DNA from: Flavobacterium salmonis
Lineage (GTDB): Bacteria; Bacteroidota; Bacteroidia; Flavobacteriales; Flavobacteriaceae
DNA length: 64,000 nucleotides
Direction: 5' to 3'
Assembly: GCF_903819435.1 (NCBI RefSeq)
Contig: NZ_CAIJDP010000090.1
Coordinates: forward strand, 186,001-250,000
Shown: piece after piece, positions 17,692 to 25,211 of the stretch
Numbering within the stretch: the first letter of the stretch is position 1
Layout of the letters: each line of letters starts with the position of its first letter
Notes under the pieces: generated by a model
What the model saw: the letters and a program-made list of their open reading frames with translations, nothing else
The model's database searches: none
Told to the model about the DNA's origin: nothing
Position numbers and translations under genes: made by a program

Positions 17692-19149
17692 ATGGGTACA
17701 GAAATAAAACTCAAAGGTGACAAGGTCATCGCTCAGATTCCTTCTATCAAAGACAAAGCGCTACGCATTAATTTAAACGAGAATATTTACGGAACTTTTG
17801 CTGAAATTGGCGCTGGACAAGAAACAGTTAGACATTTTTTCAGATCCGGAGGTTCATCAGGAACAATTGCAAAAGCAATGTCTGCTTATGATAAAGATTT
17901 TAGTGATGCTGTTTACGGAACTGAAAGTGACGGACGCTACGTAACTGAAAACCGACTCAAAAAAATGTTAACCTTTGAAGGGGAACTGATTGAAGAACGT
18001 TTAAGCAGAGAAAAACACCCAAACAAACTTTTTTTTAGTTACGCCAACACTGTTGCCACTATAGATTTTGCCAAACAATTTAAAGGTCACGGCTGGGTTG
18101 GAATACGATATCAGATTGAACCAGACGAGGCTTACAACGAAATTATTCTGCATATTCGTTTTAAAGAAACTGACGCCCGATTACAACAGGAAACACTTGG
18201 AATCCTAGGCGTTAATTTAATTTACGGCGCATTCTACAAATACAATGATCCTAAACGATTACTTCGTTATTTATACGATCACTTAGATAAAGATCAGCTG
18301 GAAATAGACACTATTAATTTCTCAGGACCTCGTTTTGCAGATGTTGATAATCGTTTGATGAGTTTGCAACTGGTTAAAAATGGTATGACAGATGCCGTAA
18401 TGTTTAATCCTGAAGGAAAAAACGTTTTACCGGCTGCCGTTTTATACAAAAAAAATCTTCTTGCCTTTAGAGGAAGTTTCCGTCCGGTTACCAATGTAAA
18501 TCTTGATATGTATGAGAAATCATTAAAAATGTTTCTCGAAGAAAATAAGGTTGAAAAAGATAATACTTTAGTAGTTTTTGAAATTACACTTTCAAATTTA
18601 CGATCAGATGGTGAAATTGATGAGCGTGATTTTATGGACAGAGCTGAATTACTTTGTTCATTAGGCCAAACCGTTATGATTTCTAATTTTCAGGAATACT
18701 ATAAAGTCGTTGAATATTTCTCTAATTATACCAAAGCTCGTATGGGACTTGCAATGGGCGTGAATAATTTGGTTGATATATTTGATGAGAAGTATTACCG
18801 TCATTTAAGTGGCGGAATCCTTGAAGCTTTTGGAAAATTATTCTATCGTGATATGAAAGTATTTTTATATCCAATGTTGGGTGAAAATGGAGAAATTATC
18901 ACTTCTGAAAACTTAAAAGTACATCCTAGAATGAAGGAATTATATAAATTCTTTAAATTCAACGGAAAAGTAGTCGATATTGTAGATTATAATCCTAATA
19001 TTTTAAATGTATTCTCTCGCGAAGTTTTAAAAATGATTAGTCATGGAACATCCGGCTGGGAACCTATGCTTCCATCAGGAGTTGCTGAAATTATCAAAGA
19101 GCATCACCTTTTTGGGTATCATCCACAAAAGGAATTAAAGCAGAATTAA
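17692..19149 (+). CDS. Conserved-looking 485-residue cytoplasmic protein, function unknown
   Basis: This is a soluble, mixed alpha/beta protein with no signal peptide or membrane segment. I recall that similar Bacteroidota proteins are sometimes labelled nicotinate-nucleotide adenylyltransferase, but the HxGH nucleotidyltransferase motif is absent, so that label is not supported by sequence. Noticeable segments are GAGQETVRHFFRSGGSSGTI (about 38-57), the acidic DERDFMDRAELLCSLGQ and a glycine-rich SHGTSGWEPMLPSG near the C-terminus. It lies alone between its own promoter and a strong terminator. A nicotinate phosphoribosyltransferase gene lies 1.7 kb downstream, which may be coincidence. Confidence 0.75.
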   Translation: MGTEIKLKGDKVIAQIPSIKDKALRINLNENIYGTFAEIGAGQETVRHFFRSGGSSGTIAKAMSAYDKDFSDAVYGTESDGRYVTENRLKKMLTFEGELIEERLSREKHPNKLFFSYANTVATIDFAKQFKGHGWVGIRYQIEPDEAYNEIILHIRFKETDARLQQETLGILGVNLIYGAFYKYNDPKRLLRYLYDHLDKDQLEIDTINFSGPRFADVDNRLMSLQLVKNGMTDAVMFNPEGKNVLPAAVLYKKNLLAFRGSFRPVTNVNLDMYEKSLKMFLEENKVEKDNTLVVFEITLSNLRSDGEIDERDFMDRAELLCSLGQTVMISNFQEYYKVVEYFSNYTKARMGLAMGVNNLVDIFDEKYYRHLSGGILEAFGKLFYRDMKVFLYPMLGENGEIITSENLKVHPRMKELYKFFKFNGKVVDIVDYNPNILNVFSREVLKMISHGTSGWEPMLPSGVAEIIKEHHLFGYHPQKELKQN

Positions 19150-19175
19150 GCCAAATTTTATTGATTCAAATCCTA

Positions 19176-19212
19176 AAAAGTCCAAAAAAGAGCGATTCTT
19201 TTTTGGACTTTT
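19176..19212 (+). terminator. Rho-independent terminator
   Basis: AAAAGTCCAAAAAAGA (19176-19191) pairs perfectly with TCTTTTTTGGACTTTT (19197-19212), a 16-bp stem with a five-base loop and a T-rich tail, 26 bases after the stop at 19149. Confidence 0.85.
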
Positions 19213-19290
19213 ATTTTACCGAACTTATTTCCTTTAAGCCGTTTTTGATTATAATTTAATTTCATTACTTTTAATAAAAATTAAAAAAAC

Positions 19291-19818
19291 ATGAAAATTA
19301 TAGCCTTTGCAGGAAGCAACAGCCAACAGTCGATCAATAAACATTTAGCAAGTTATGCTGCAAATCAATTTGAAAATGCCGAAGTAGAAGTTTTAGATTT
19401 GAATGATTTCGCAATGCCTGTATTTAGTGTTGATTTAGAAAAAGAAATTGGCCAGCATGAAATTGCAAAATCATTTCTGAAAAAAATCGAAAGCGCTGAT
19501 ATTTTGGTTGTTTCTTTGGCTGAAAATAATGGCAATTATTCTGCTGCCTTTAAAAACGTATTCGATTGGAGCTCCAGAGTTATCAAGGATGTTTTTCAGC
19601 AAAAACCAATGCTTTTGATGGCAACTTCTCCTGGAGCAAGAGGCGGGGCTTCGGTTTTAGAAATTGCAAAAACCGCTTTCCCAAGATATGGCGCTCAGGT
19701 AAAAGGTCTTTTTTCACTTCCTTCTTTCAATTCAAACTTTGATTTAGAAAAAAATGAAATCTCAAATCCGGAATTTGATCATGAACTAAAAACAATTGTA
19801 AAAAACAGTTTCAATTAA
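19291..19818 (+). CDS. NAD(P)H-dependent FMN reductase
   Basis: A 175-residue flavodoxin-fold oxidoreductase of the ChrR/ArsH type. The phosphate loop is AGSNSQQSINK (7-17), the isoalloxazine-contact segment is LAENNGNYSAAFKNVFDW, and PGARGGASV is the conserved glycine-rich loop. It would reduce quinones, flavins or xenobiotics at the expense of NAD(P)H in the cytoplasm. Its stop overlaps the ATG of the secreted transglutaminase-like gene by one base, so the two are translationally coupled, an odd pairing of a cytoplasmic and an exported protein. Confidence 0.88.
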   Translation: MKIIAFAGSNSQQSINKHLASYAANQFENAEVEVLDLNDFAMPVFSVDLEKEIGQHEIAKSFLKKIESADILVVSLAENNGNYSAAFKNVFDWSSRVIKDVFQQKPMLLMATSPGARGGASVLEIAKTAFPRYGAQVKGLFSLPSFNSNFDLEKNEISNPEFDHELKTIVKNSFN

Positions 19819-20798
19819 TGAAAATAAAACAAATAGTTTTAGCCTTTATTTTTTTTAATGCCATTTTCCTGCACACCTCCTATTCTCAAAAATATAGTGC
19901 TGTTGATAATATCGTTTTAAAATATCCTAAAAACTTTAGTAGTACACAAGAATTAGCTGAAAGAATCGAAAAAGATTTCAAATCAGATTATGACAAAGCA
20001 AGAGCTATTTACAGTTGGATGGCTTTTAATATAAAATATAATTTTAATGCTTTTTTAAATCCGTCAAAAACACAAAGTTTCTCTTATCGCACGGAAGACG
20101 AAAAACAACGAAAAATACAAGAATTTAATACTCAAATACTTCAAAAAACATTCAAATCTGAAAAAGCAGTTTGCGAAGGTTTTACACTTTTATTTCAGCA
20201 TTTAGCTTCATTAGTTGGAATTAAATCACAAATTATTAAAGGGGATTCGAAAACAAAATTAGTTGATATAGGCCGAAAAAATACCTCTTCAAATCACGCC
20301 TGGAATACAGCTTTAATTGATGGAAAATGGCGTTTAATTGATGTGACCTGGGGACAAGGATATTATGACAATAATAAAGGTAAAATGGTAAAAGATTTTG
20401 ACCCTGTTTATTTTGATACAGAACCCGATTACTTTTTCGCAAAACATTTTCCTGACTCCGGATCTTTTCTTGGCGAAAAATTAAACAAAGATGACTTTTT
20501 AAACGGACCTTTAATTTATAACAGAGCAATTGCCGGGGATAATAAAATAATCGCACCGAAATCTGGAATAATTGAAGTCAATAGTGGTGATAAAATAACT
20601 TTTTTGATCAAAAATATTTCAAAATCTGATCCCTTTTATTATTTAAACAAAAAGAACCAACCCGTTCGGGTAGTAAATTCAAAAGAAAAAAAAGGTGGCT
20701 TAGAATTTCAGATTACTTTTGATAAAACTATCGGGGATTATATTACATTTTATCTGGATACAAATAGTATTGCTTCCTTTAAAGTAATTTCTAAGTAG
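19818..20798 (+). CDS. Secreted transglutaminase-like protein
   Basis: The 326-residue protein starts with a signal peptide (about 1-23, cut after SYSQ). It carries a transglutaminase-core domain with the papain-like triad C119 (EKAVCEGFT), H160 (SSNHAWN) and D175 (WRLIDVTWG). About 110 residues of beta-rich C-terminal domain follow, with FLIKNISKSDPFYYLNK in it. Family members act as cysteine proteases or transpeptidases on envelope proteins or peptidoglycan. The start overlaps the previous stop (TAATG). The substrate is unknown. Confidence 0.85.
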   Translation: MKIKQIVLAFIFFNAIFLHTSYSQKYSAVDNIVLKYPKNFSSTQELAERIEKDFKSDYDKARAIYSWMAFNIKYNFNAFLNPSKTQSFSYRTEDEKQRKIQEFNTQILQKTFKSEKAVCEGFTLLFQHLASLVGIKSQIIKGDSKTKLVDIGRKNTSSNHAWNTALIDGKWRLIDVTWGQGYYDNNKGKMVKDFDPVYFDTEPDYFFAKHFPDSGSFLGEKLNKDDFLNGPLIYNRAIAGDNKIIAPKSGIIEVNSGDKITFLIKNISKSDPFYYLNKKNQPVRVVNSKEKKGGLEFQITFDKTIGDYITFYLDTNSIASFKVISK

Positions 20799-20888
20799 TT
20801 ATTGTTTCATCGCTAACTATATCTCTTTCTTATTTTACGGAATTAGCGTAACTTAGCAATTAGTGATAAAACATTAACGGCCTGAATT

Positions 20889-22061
20889 ATGGAAACAACT
20901 TTTTTAAAATCAATCTTAGATAATGATTTCTATAAATTTACAATGCAGCATGCCGTAATCAGGCTTTTTCCAAAAGCAAAAGTCCGTTATGGTTTTATCA
21001 ATCGTGGCAAGCATGTTTTTCCTGCTGGTTTTGCAGATTTAATTCGCCGTTCTGTAGATGCAATGGCAGATCTTCGTTTAACGAAAGAAGAAAAAAGTTA
21101 TCTGACACATTATTGCCCTTACCTTGATCCAACTTATTTAGATTTTCTGCAGGGATATAGTTTTGATCCGTCTGAAGTGCATATTACACAAGAAGGTTCT
21201 GATATAAAAATTACAATAGAAGGTTTTTGGTACCGGACAATTTTATGGGAAGTGCCTTTGATGTCTTTAATCTCAGAGCTTTTTTATAAATCAAATCATT
21301 TAATTCGCTTAAATGATGATGCTATAAAAAAAGTGACCAAAAACAAAATTGACAATTACAATAAACTCGGAGTTTCAATTTTAGAATTTGGTACAAGACG
21401 CCGTCATTCTTATCAAGTACACGAATTAGTTAATGAAACACTGAGAACGTATGGTGGGCAAAGCTTCATGGGAACTAGTAATGTGCATTTTGCAATGATT
21501 AACAACCGCAGACCTTTAGGAACGCACGCCCATGAATGGTTTATGTTTCATGCTGCACAATATGGCTTTAAAATGGCTAATTCAATTAGTCTGGAACATT
21601 GGACACAAGTTTACGGAGGGGACCTGGGAATTGCGCTCACCGACACATACACAACAAATATATTTTTTAGTCAATTTGATAAAAAATACTCCAAACTTTT
21701 TGATGGTGTACGACATGATAGCGGAGACCCAATTGAATTTGCACAAAAAGTAATTTTTCATTATACCAAAATGGGAATTGACCCAAAATCGAAAGCAATT
21801 GTTTTCTCAGATTCTCTCAATTTTGACAAAGTGAAAATCATAGCAGATTTTTGCAGAGATAAAATCAGAATGTCTTTTGGAATCGGAACTAATTTTACCA
21901 ATGATGTCGGCCTGCCATCGATGAATATGGTCATTAAATTAGCCGAAACAAAACCGGATCATGCAAGCTGGCAAGGCGTTGTAAAACTCTCTGACGAAAA
22001 AAACAAAAACACGGGAACACCTGAAATGATTGCTTTGGCAAAACAAGTTCTCGGCATCTGA
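20889..22061 (+). CDS. pncB: Nicotinate phosphoribosyltransferase
   Basis: This 390-residue enzyme joins nicotinate and PRPP to make nicotinate mononucleotide in the Preiss-Handler route to NAD. The N-terminus (LKSILDNDFYKFTMQHAV) and the segment ILEFGTRRRHSYQ are typical. The catalytic phosphohistidine is expected at H215 in GTHAHEW, and the PRPP site includes HDSGDP and GIGTNFTND. Its length is close to the E. coli enzyme (400). It starts 90 bases after the transglutaminase-like gene and is followed by a short hairpin, so it may be its own unit or the end of the preceding one. Confidence 0.93.
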   Translation: METTFLKSILDNDFYKFTMQHAVIRLFPKAKVRYGFINRGKHVFPAGFADLIRRSVDAMADLRLTKEEKSYLTHYCPYLDPTYLDFLQGYSFDPSEVHITQEGSDIKITIEGFWYRTILWEVPLMSLISELFYKSNHLIRLNDDAIKKVTKNKIDNYNKLGVSILEFGTRRRHSYQVHELVNETLRTYGGQSFMGTSNVHFAMINNRRPLGTHAHEWFMFHAAQYGFKMANSISLEHWTQVYGGDLGIALTDTYTTNIFFSQFDKKYSKLFDGVRHDSGDPIEFAQKVIFHYTKMGIDPKSKAIVFSDSLNFDKVKIIADFCRDKIRMSFGIGTNFTNDVGLPSMNMVIKLAETKPDHASWQGVVKLSDEKNKNTGTPEMIALAKQVLGI

Positions 22062-22072
22062 CTTTGATTTTT

Positions 22073-22092
22073 TTGGTTTCAAAACCAATTTT
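22073..22092 (+). terminator. Probable Rho-independent terminator after pncB
   Basis: TTGGTT (22073-22078) and AACCAA (22083-22088) form a short hairpin followed by a run of T, 12 bases after the pncB stop. The stem is short. Confidence 0.5.
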
Positions 22093-22226
22093 TCATATTT
22101 TTAACGGTTCCTCTTTTTCAGAATCAATAAATTACTTTTTTTAGGCATTTTATTGATAACTTTAAAATAATACGCTTTCATTTTTTATGCAGAAATGGTA
22201 CATTAGCCAAAAATCCAAATTCATTT

Positions 22227-24101
22227 ATGCTAGAGCAAAATCAATATAACGAAGATAATATTAGATCACTCGATTGGAAAGAGCATATTCGTATGCGCCC
22301 CGGAATGTATATCGGAAAATTGGGAGACGGATCATCACCGGATGATGGTATTTATATTCTTTTAAAAGAGGTTTTAGACAACTGTATCGATGAGTTCGTA
22401 ATGGGCTCAGGAAAAACTATTGAAGTGAGTATCAAAGACAAAACGGTTTCAGTTCGTGATTACGGACGTGGAATTCCATTGGGTAAAGTGGTTGATGTGG
22501 TTTCGAAAATGAATACGGGTGGAAAGTATGATTCTAAAGCTTTCCAGAAATCAGTTGGTCTGAACGGTGTCGGAACAAAGGCAGTTAATGCATTGTCCAA
22601 CTATTTTCGGGTAGAATCAGTTCGTGACGACAAACAAAAAGCAGCTGAATTCTCTGCCGGAAATTTAGTTCAGGAAGAAGACATTATCGATACTACGAAA
22701 CGAAAAGGAACGAAAGTTACTTTTACGCCAGATGAAACGATCTTCAAAAACTATAAATTCCGTATGGAATATGTGATTAAAATGGTTAAAAATTATTGTT
22801 ACTTAAACAATGGTTTAACTATTATTTTCAACGGAGAAAAATATATTTCTGAGAATGGTCTTCGTGATTTATTGGAAGAAACGATTAGTGAAGAAGACTT
22901 GGAATATCCAATCATTCATTTGAAAGATCATGATATCGAAATCGCTTTAACGCACAGTAAAACACAATACAGCGAAGAATATCACTCTTTTGTAAATGGT
23001 CAGAATACTACACAGGGTGGAACGCACTTAGCCGCATATCGTGAAGCAATTGTAAAAACGATTCGTGAGTTTTATAACAAAAATTTCGAAGCTTCCGATG
23101 TTCGTAAATCGATTGTGAGTGCAATTAGCATTAAAGTGATGGAACCCGTTTTTGAGTCTCAGACCAAAACTAAACTGGGTTCGACAGATATGGGTTCTGA
23201 TGACGGAACACCGGCAGTTTCTGTTCGTACTTTTGTAAACGATTTTGTTAAGAACAAATTAGACAATTACTTACACAAAAATCCGCCAACAGCAGAAGCA
23301 TTATTACGCAAGATTCTACAGGCTGAACGCGAAAGAAAAGAATTATCAGGGATTCGTAAATTGGCTACAGATCGTGCTAAAAAAGCCAATCTTCACAATA
23401 AAAAATTAAGAGACTGCCGTGCACATCTTCCGGATACAAAAAATCCTCGAAATTTAGAAAGCACACTTTTTATTACCGAGGGAGATTCGGCTTCCGGATC
23501 AATTACCAAGTCGCGTGACGTAAATACACAAGCCGTTTTTAGTTTACGTGGTAAGCCTTTGAACTCCTACGGAATGACAAAGAAAATTGTGTATGAAAAT
23601 GAAGAATTCAATTTACTGCAAGCTGCTTTGGATATCGAAGACGGACTCGAAAAACTGCGTTACAACAACATCGTAATCGCAACCGATGCCGATGTCGACG
23701 GAATGCATATTCGTTTATTATTAATTACTTTCTTTTTACAGTTTTTTCCTGAATTAATCAAAGAAGGGCATTTGTATATTTTACAAACACCGCTTTTCAG
23801 GGTTCGTAACAAAAAAGAAACTATTTACTGTTATTCTGAAGAAGAAAGAAAAGATGCCATCGAAAAATTAAAACCAAAGCCTGAAATTACCCGATTTAAA
23901 GGTTTGGGAGAGATTTCTCCGGATGAGTTTAAAAATTTCATTGGAGAAACGATTCGCCTGGATCCAATTATGATGGATAAAAACACTTCGATTGAGCAAT
24001 TATTGTCTTTCTACATGGGGAAAAATACGCCGGACAGACAAGAGTTTATTATCAAAAATTTGAAGGTGGAGTTGGATACTATTGAAGATGCTGCTATTTA
24101 A
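22227..24101 (+). CDS. parE: DNA topoisomerase IV subunit B
   Basis: The 624-residue ATPase subunit relaxes and decatenates DNA with ParC. The GHKL ATPase part includes IRMRPGMYIG (about 22-31), the LDNCIDE box (about 50-56), DYGRGIP and GLNGVGTKAVNALS. The TOPRIM part has ITEGDSASGS and DADVDGMH for magnesium, and it ends with a typical GLGEI segment and the IKNLKVELD tail. The length fits ParE rather than the usually longer GyrB. parC follows 1.1 kb downstream, and an unrelated nuclease gene starts 12 bases after the stop. ATG 22227 leaves a normal short N-terminus. Confidence 0.94.
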   Translation: MLEQNQYNEDNIRSLDWKEHIRMRPGMYIGKLGDGSSPDDGIYILLKEVLDNCIDEFVMGSGKTIEVSIKDKTVSVRDYGRGIPLGKVVDVVSKMNTGGKYDSKAFQKSVGLNGVGTKAVNALSNYFRVESVRDDKQKAAEFSAGNLVQEEDIIDTTKRKGTKVTFTPDETIFKNYKFRMEYVIKMVKNYCYLNNGLTIIFNGEKYISENGLRDLLEETISEEDLEYPIIHLKDHDIEIALTHSKTQYSEEYHSFVNGQNTTQGGTHLAAYREAIVKTIREFYNKNFEASDVRKSIVSAISIKVMEPVFESQTKTKLGSTDMGSDDGTPAVSVRTFVNDFVKNKLDNYLHKNPPTAEALLRKILQAERERKELSGIRKLATDRAKKANLHNKKLRDCRAHLPDTKNPRNLESTLFITEGDSASGSITKSRDVNTQAVFSLRGKPLNSYGMTKKIVYENEEFNLLQAALDIEDGLEKLRYNNIVIATDADVDGMHIRLLLITFFLQFFPELIKEGHLYILQTPLFRVRNKKETIYCYSEEERKDAIEKLKPKPEITRFKGLGEISPDEFKNFIGETIRLDPIMMDKNTSIEQLLSFYMGKNTPDRQEFIIKNLKVELDTIEDAAI

Positions 24102-24113
24102 AAAAACATAATA

Positions 24114-25181
24114 TTGTCAAACGATCTTCAAAATAAAATTATATTTAAGCAAGTAGTCGAGTTACTTCAAAATGCCCGACAACAAGTTTTGCGTACAGTA
24201 AATTCAACGATGACAGCTACCTACTATGGAATTGGAAAAATCATTGTTGAGGAAGAACAGAATGGAAAGGATCGAGCTGAATATGGAAAACAGTTATTAA
24301 AAGGACTTTCTGAAAAATTGACAAGGGAATTTGGTAAAGGATTTTCGATTAGAAATTTAGAATTTATAAGGAAATTTTATTTAACATATTCAAATTCCGT
24401 AACACTGACTCGAATTTTAGAAAATCAAAATGCCACATCACTTGAAGAAGATTTGAAAATTGAAAAAACGAAATCACTGATTTCGTTTTTCCAATTAACT
24501 TGGACTCACTACATTTTTTTGATGGGAATTGATGACGAAAAAGAAAGGCGCTTTTACGAAATAGAATCAGAAAAGTATAATTGGAGTGTTCGGGAATTAA
24601 AACGTCAGTACGATTCGGCACTTTATACTCGATTAACTTTAAGCAGGGATAAAGAAGGAATTCTAAAACTTTCGGAAGAAGGTCAAATTATTGAAAAGCC
24701 AAAAGACATTATTAAAGATCCTTACATCCTTGAATTTTTAGGTTTACCCGAATTACATCAATATTCGGAATCTCAATTAGAAGAGGAAATAATAAATAAA
24801 TTAGAACATTTTTTATTAGAATTAGGTCATGGTTTTACTTTCGTAGCAAGACAAAACAGAATTACTTTTGATGATAAACATTTCAGAATTGATTTAGTTT
24901 TCTACAATAGAATATTAAGATGTTTTGTTCTTATTGATTTGAAAATAGGAGAATTAAAACATCAGGATTTAGGGCAGATGCAAATGTATGTCAATTATTA
25001 TGACAGAGAGATTCGTTTGGAAGACGAAAATAAAAGCATAGGAATTGTGCTTTGTCAGAACAAAAGTGAAGCAGTTGTAAAATACACTTTACCAGAAAAT
25101 AACGAACAAATTTTTGCAAGTAAATATAAAACGGTTTTACCAAGCGTTGAAGTTTTAAAACAACTCATCGAAAACAAATAA
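24114..25181 (+). CDS. YhcG-type PDDEXK nuclease domain protein (DUF1016)
   Basis: A 355-residue protein with an N-terminal DUF1016_N helical domain (about 8-165; VNSTMTATYYGIGKIIVEEEQ, GFSIRNLEFIRKFY, FQLTWTHYIFLM) and a C-terminal PD-(D/E)xK nuclease domain (about 195-345). The catalytic cluster is D in HFRIDLVFYNR and DLK in VLIDLKIG; most relatives have ELK here, so the acidic residue is a conservative change. The start is TTG: the domain is complete from about residue 8, and no upstream ATG exists in the 12-base gap after parE. The next gene, parC, starts 30 bases later. The family is scattered and mobile in bacteria and is thought to cut nucleic acid; a defence or recombination role is inferred only. 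Confidence 0.85.
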   Translation: MSNDLQNKIIFKQVVELLQNARQQVLRTVNSTMTATYYGIGKIIVEEEQNGKDRAEYGKQLLKGLSEKLTREFGKGFSIRNLEFIRKFYLTYSNSVTLTRILENQNATSLEEDLKIEKTKSLISFFQLTWTHYIFLMGIDDEKERRFYEIESEKYNWSVRELKRQYDSALYTRLTLSRDKEGILKLSEEGQIIEKPKDIIKDPYILEFLGLPELHQYSESQLEEEIINKLEHFLLELGHGFTFVARQNRITFDDKHFRIDLVFYNRILRCFVLIDLKIGELKHQDLGQMQMYVNYYDREIRLEDENKSIGIVLCQNKSEAVVKYTLPENNEQIFASKYKTVLPSVEVLKQLIENK

Positions 25182-25211
25182 TATTAAAATTATAATTTCG
25201 AATATAATTAA

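Noticed and set aside
17692..19149. Naming this gene nicotinate-nucleotide adenylyltransferase because pncB is nearby
   Set aside because: The HxGH nucleotidyltransferase motif is absent and pncB is separated by a terminator and two genes.
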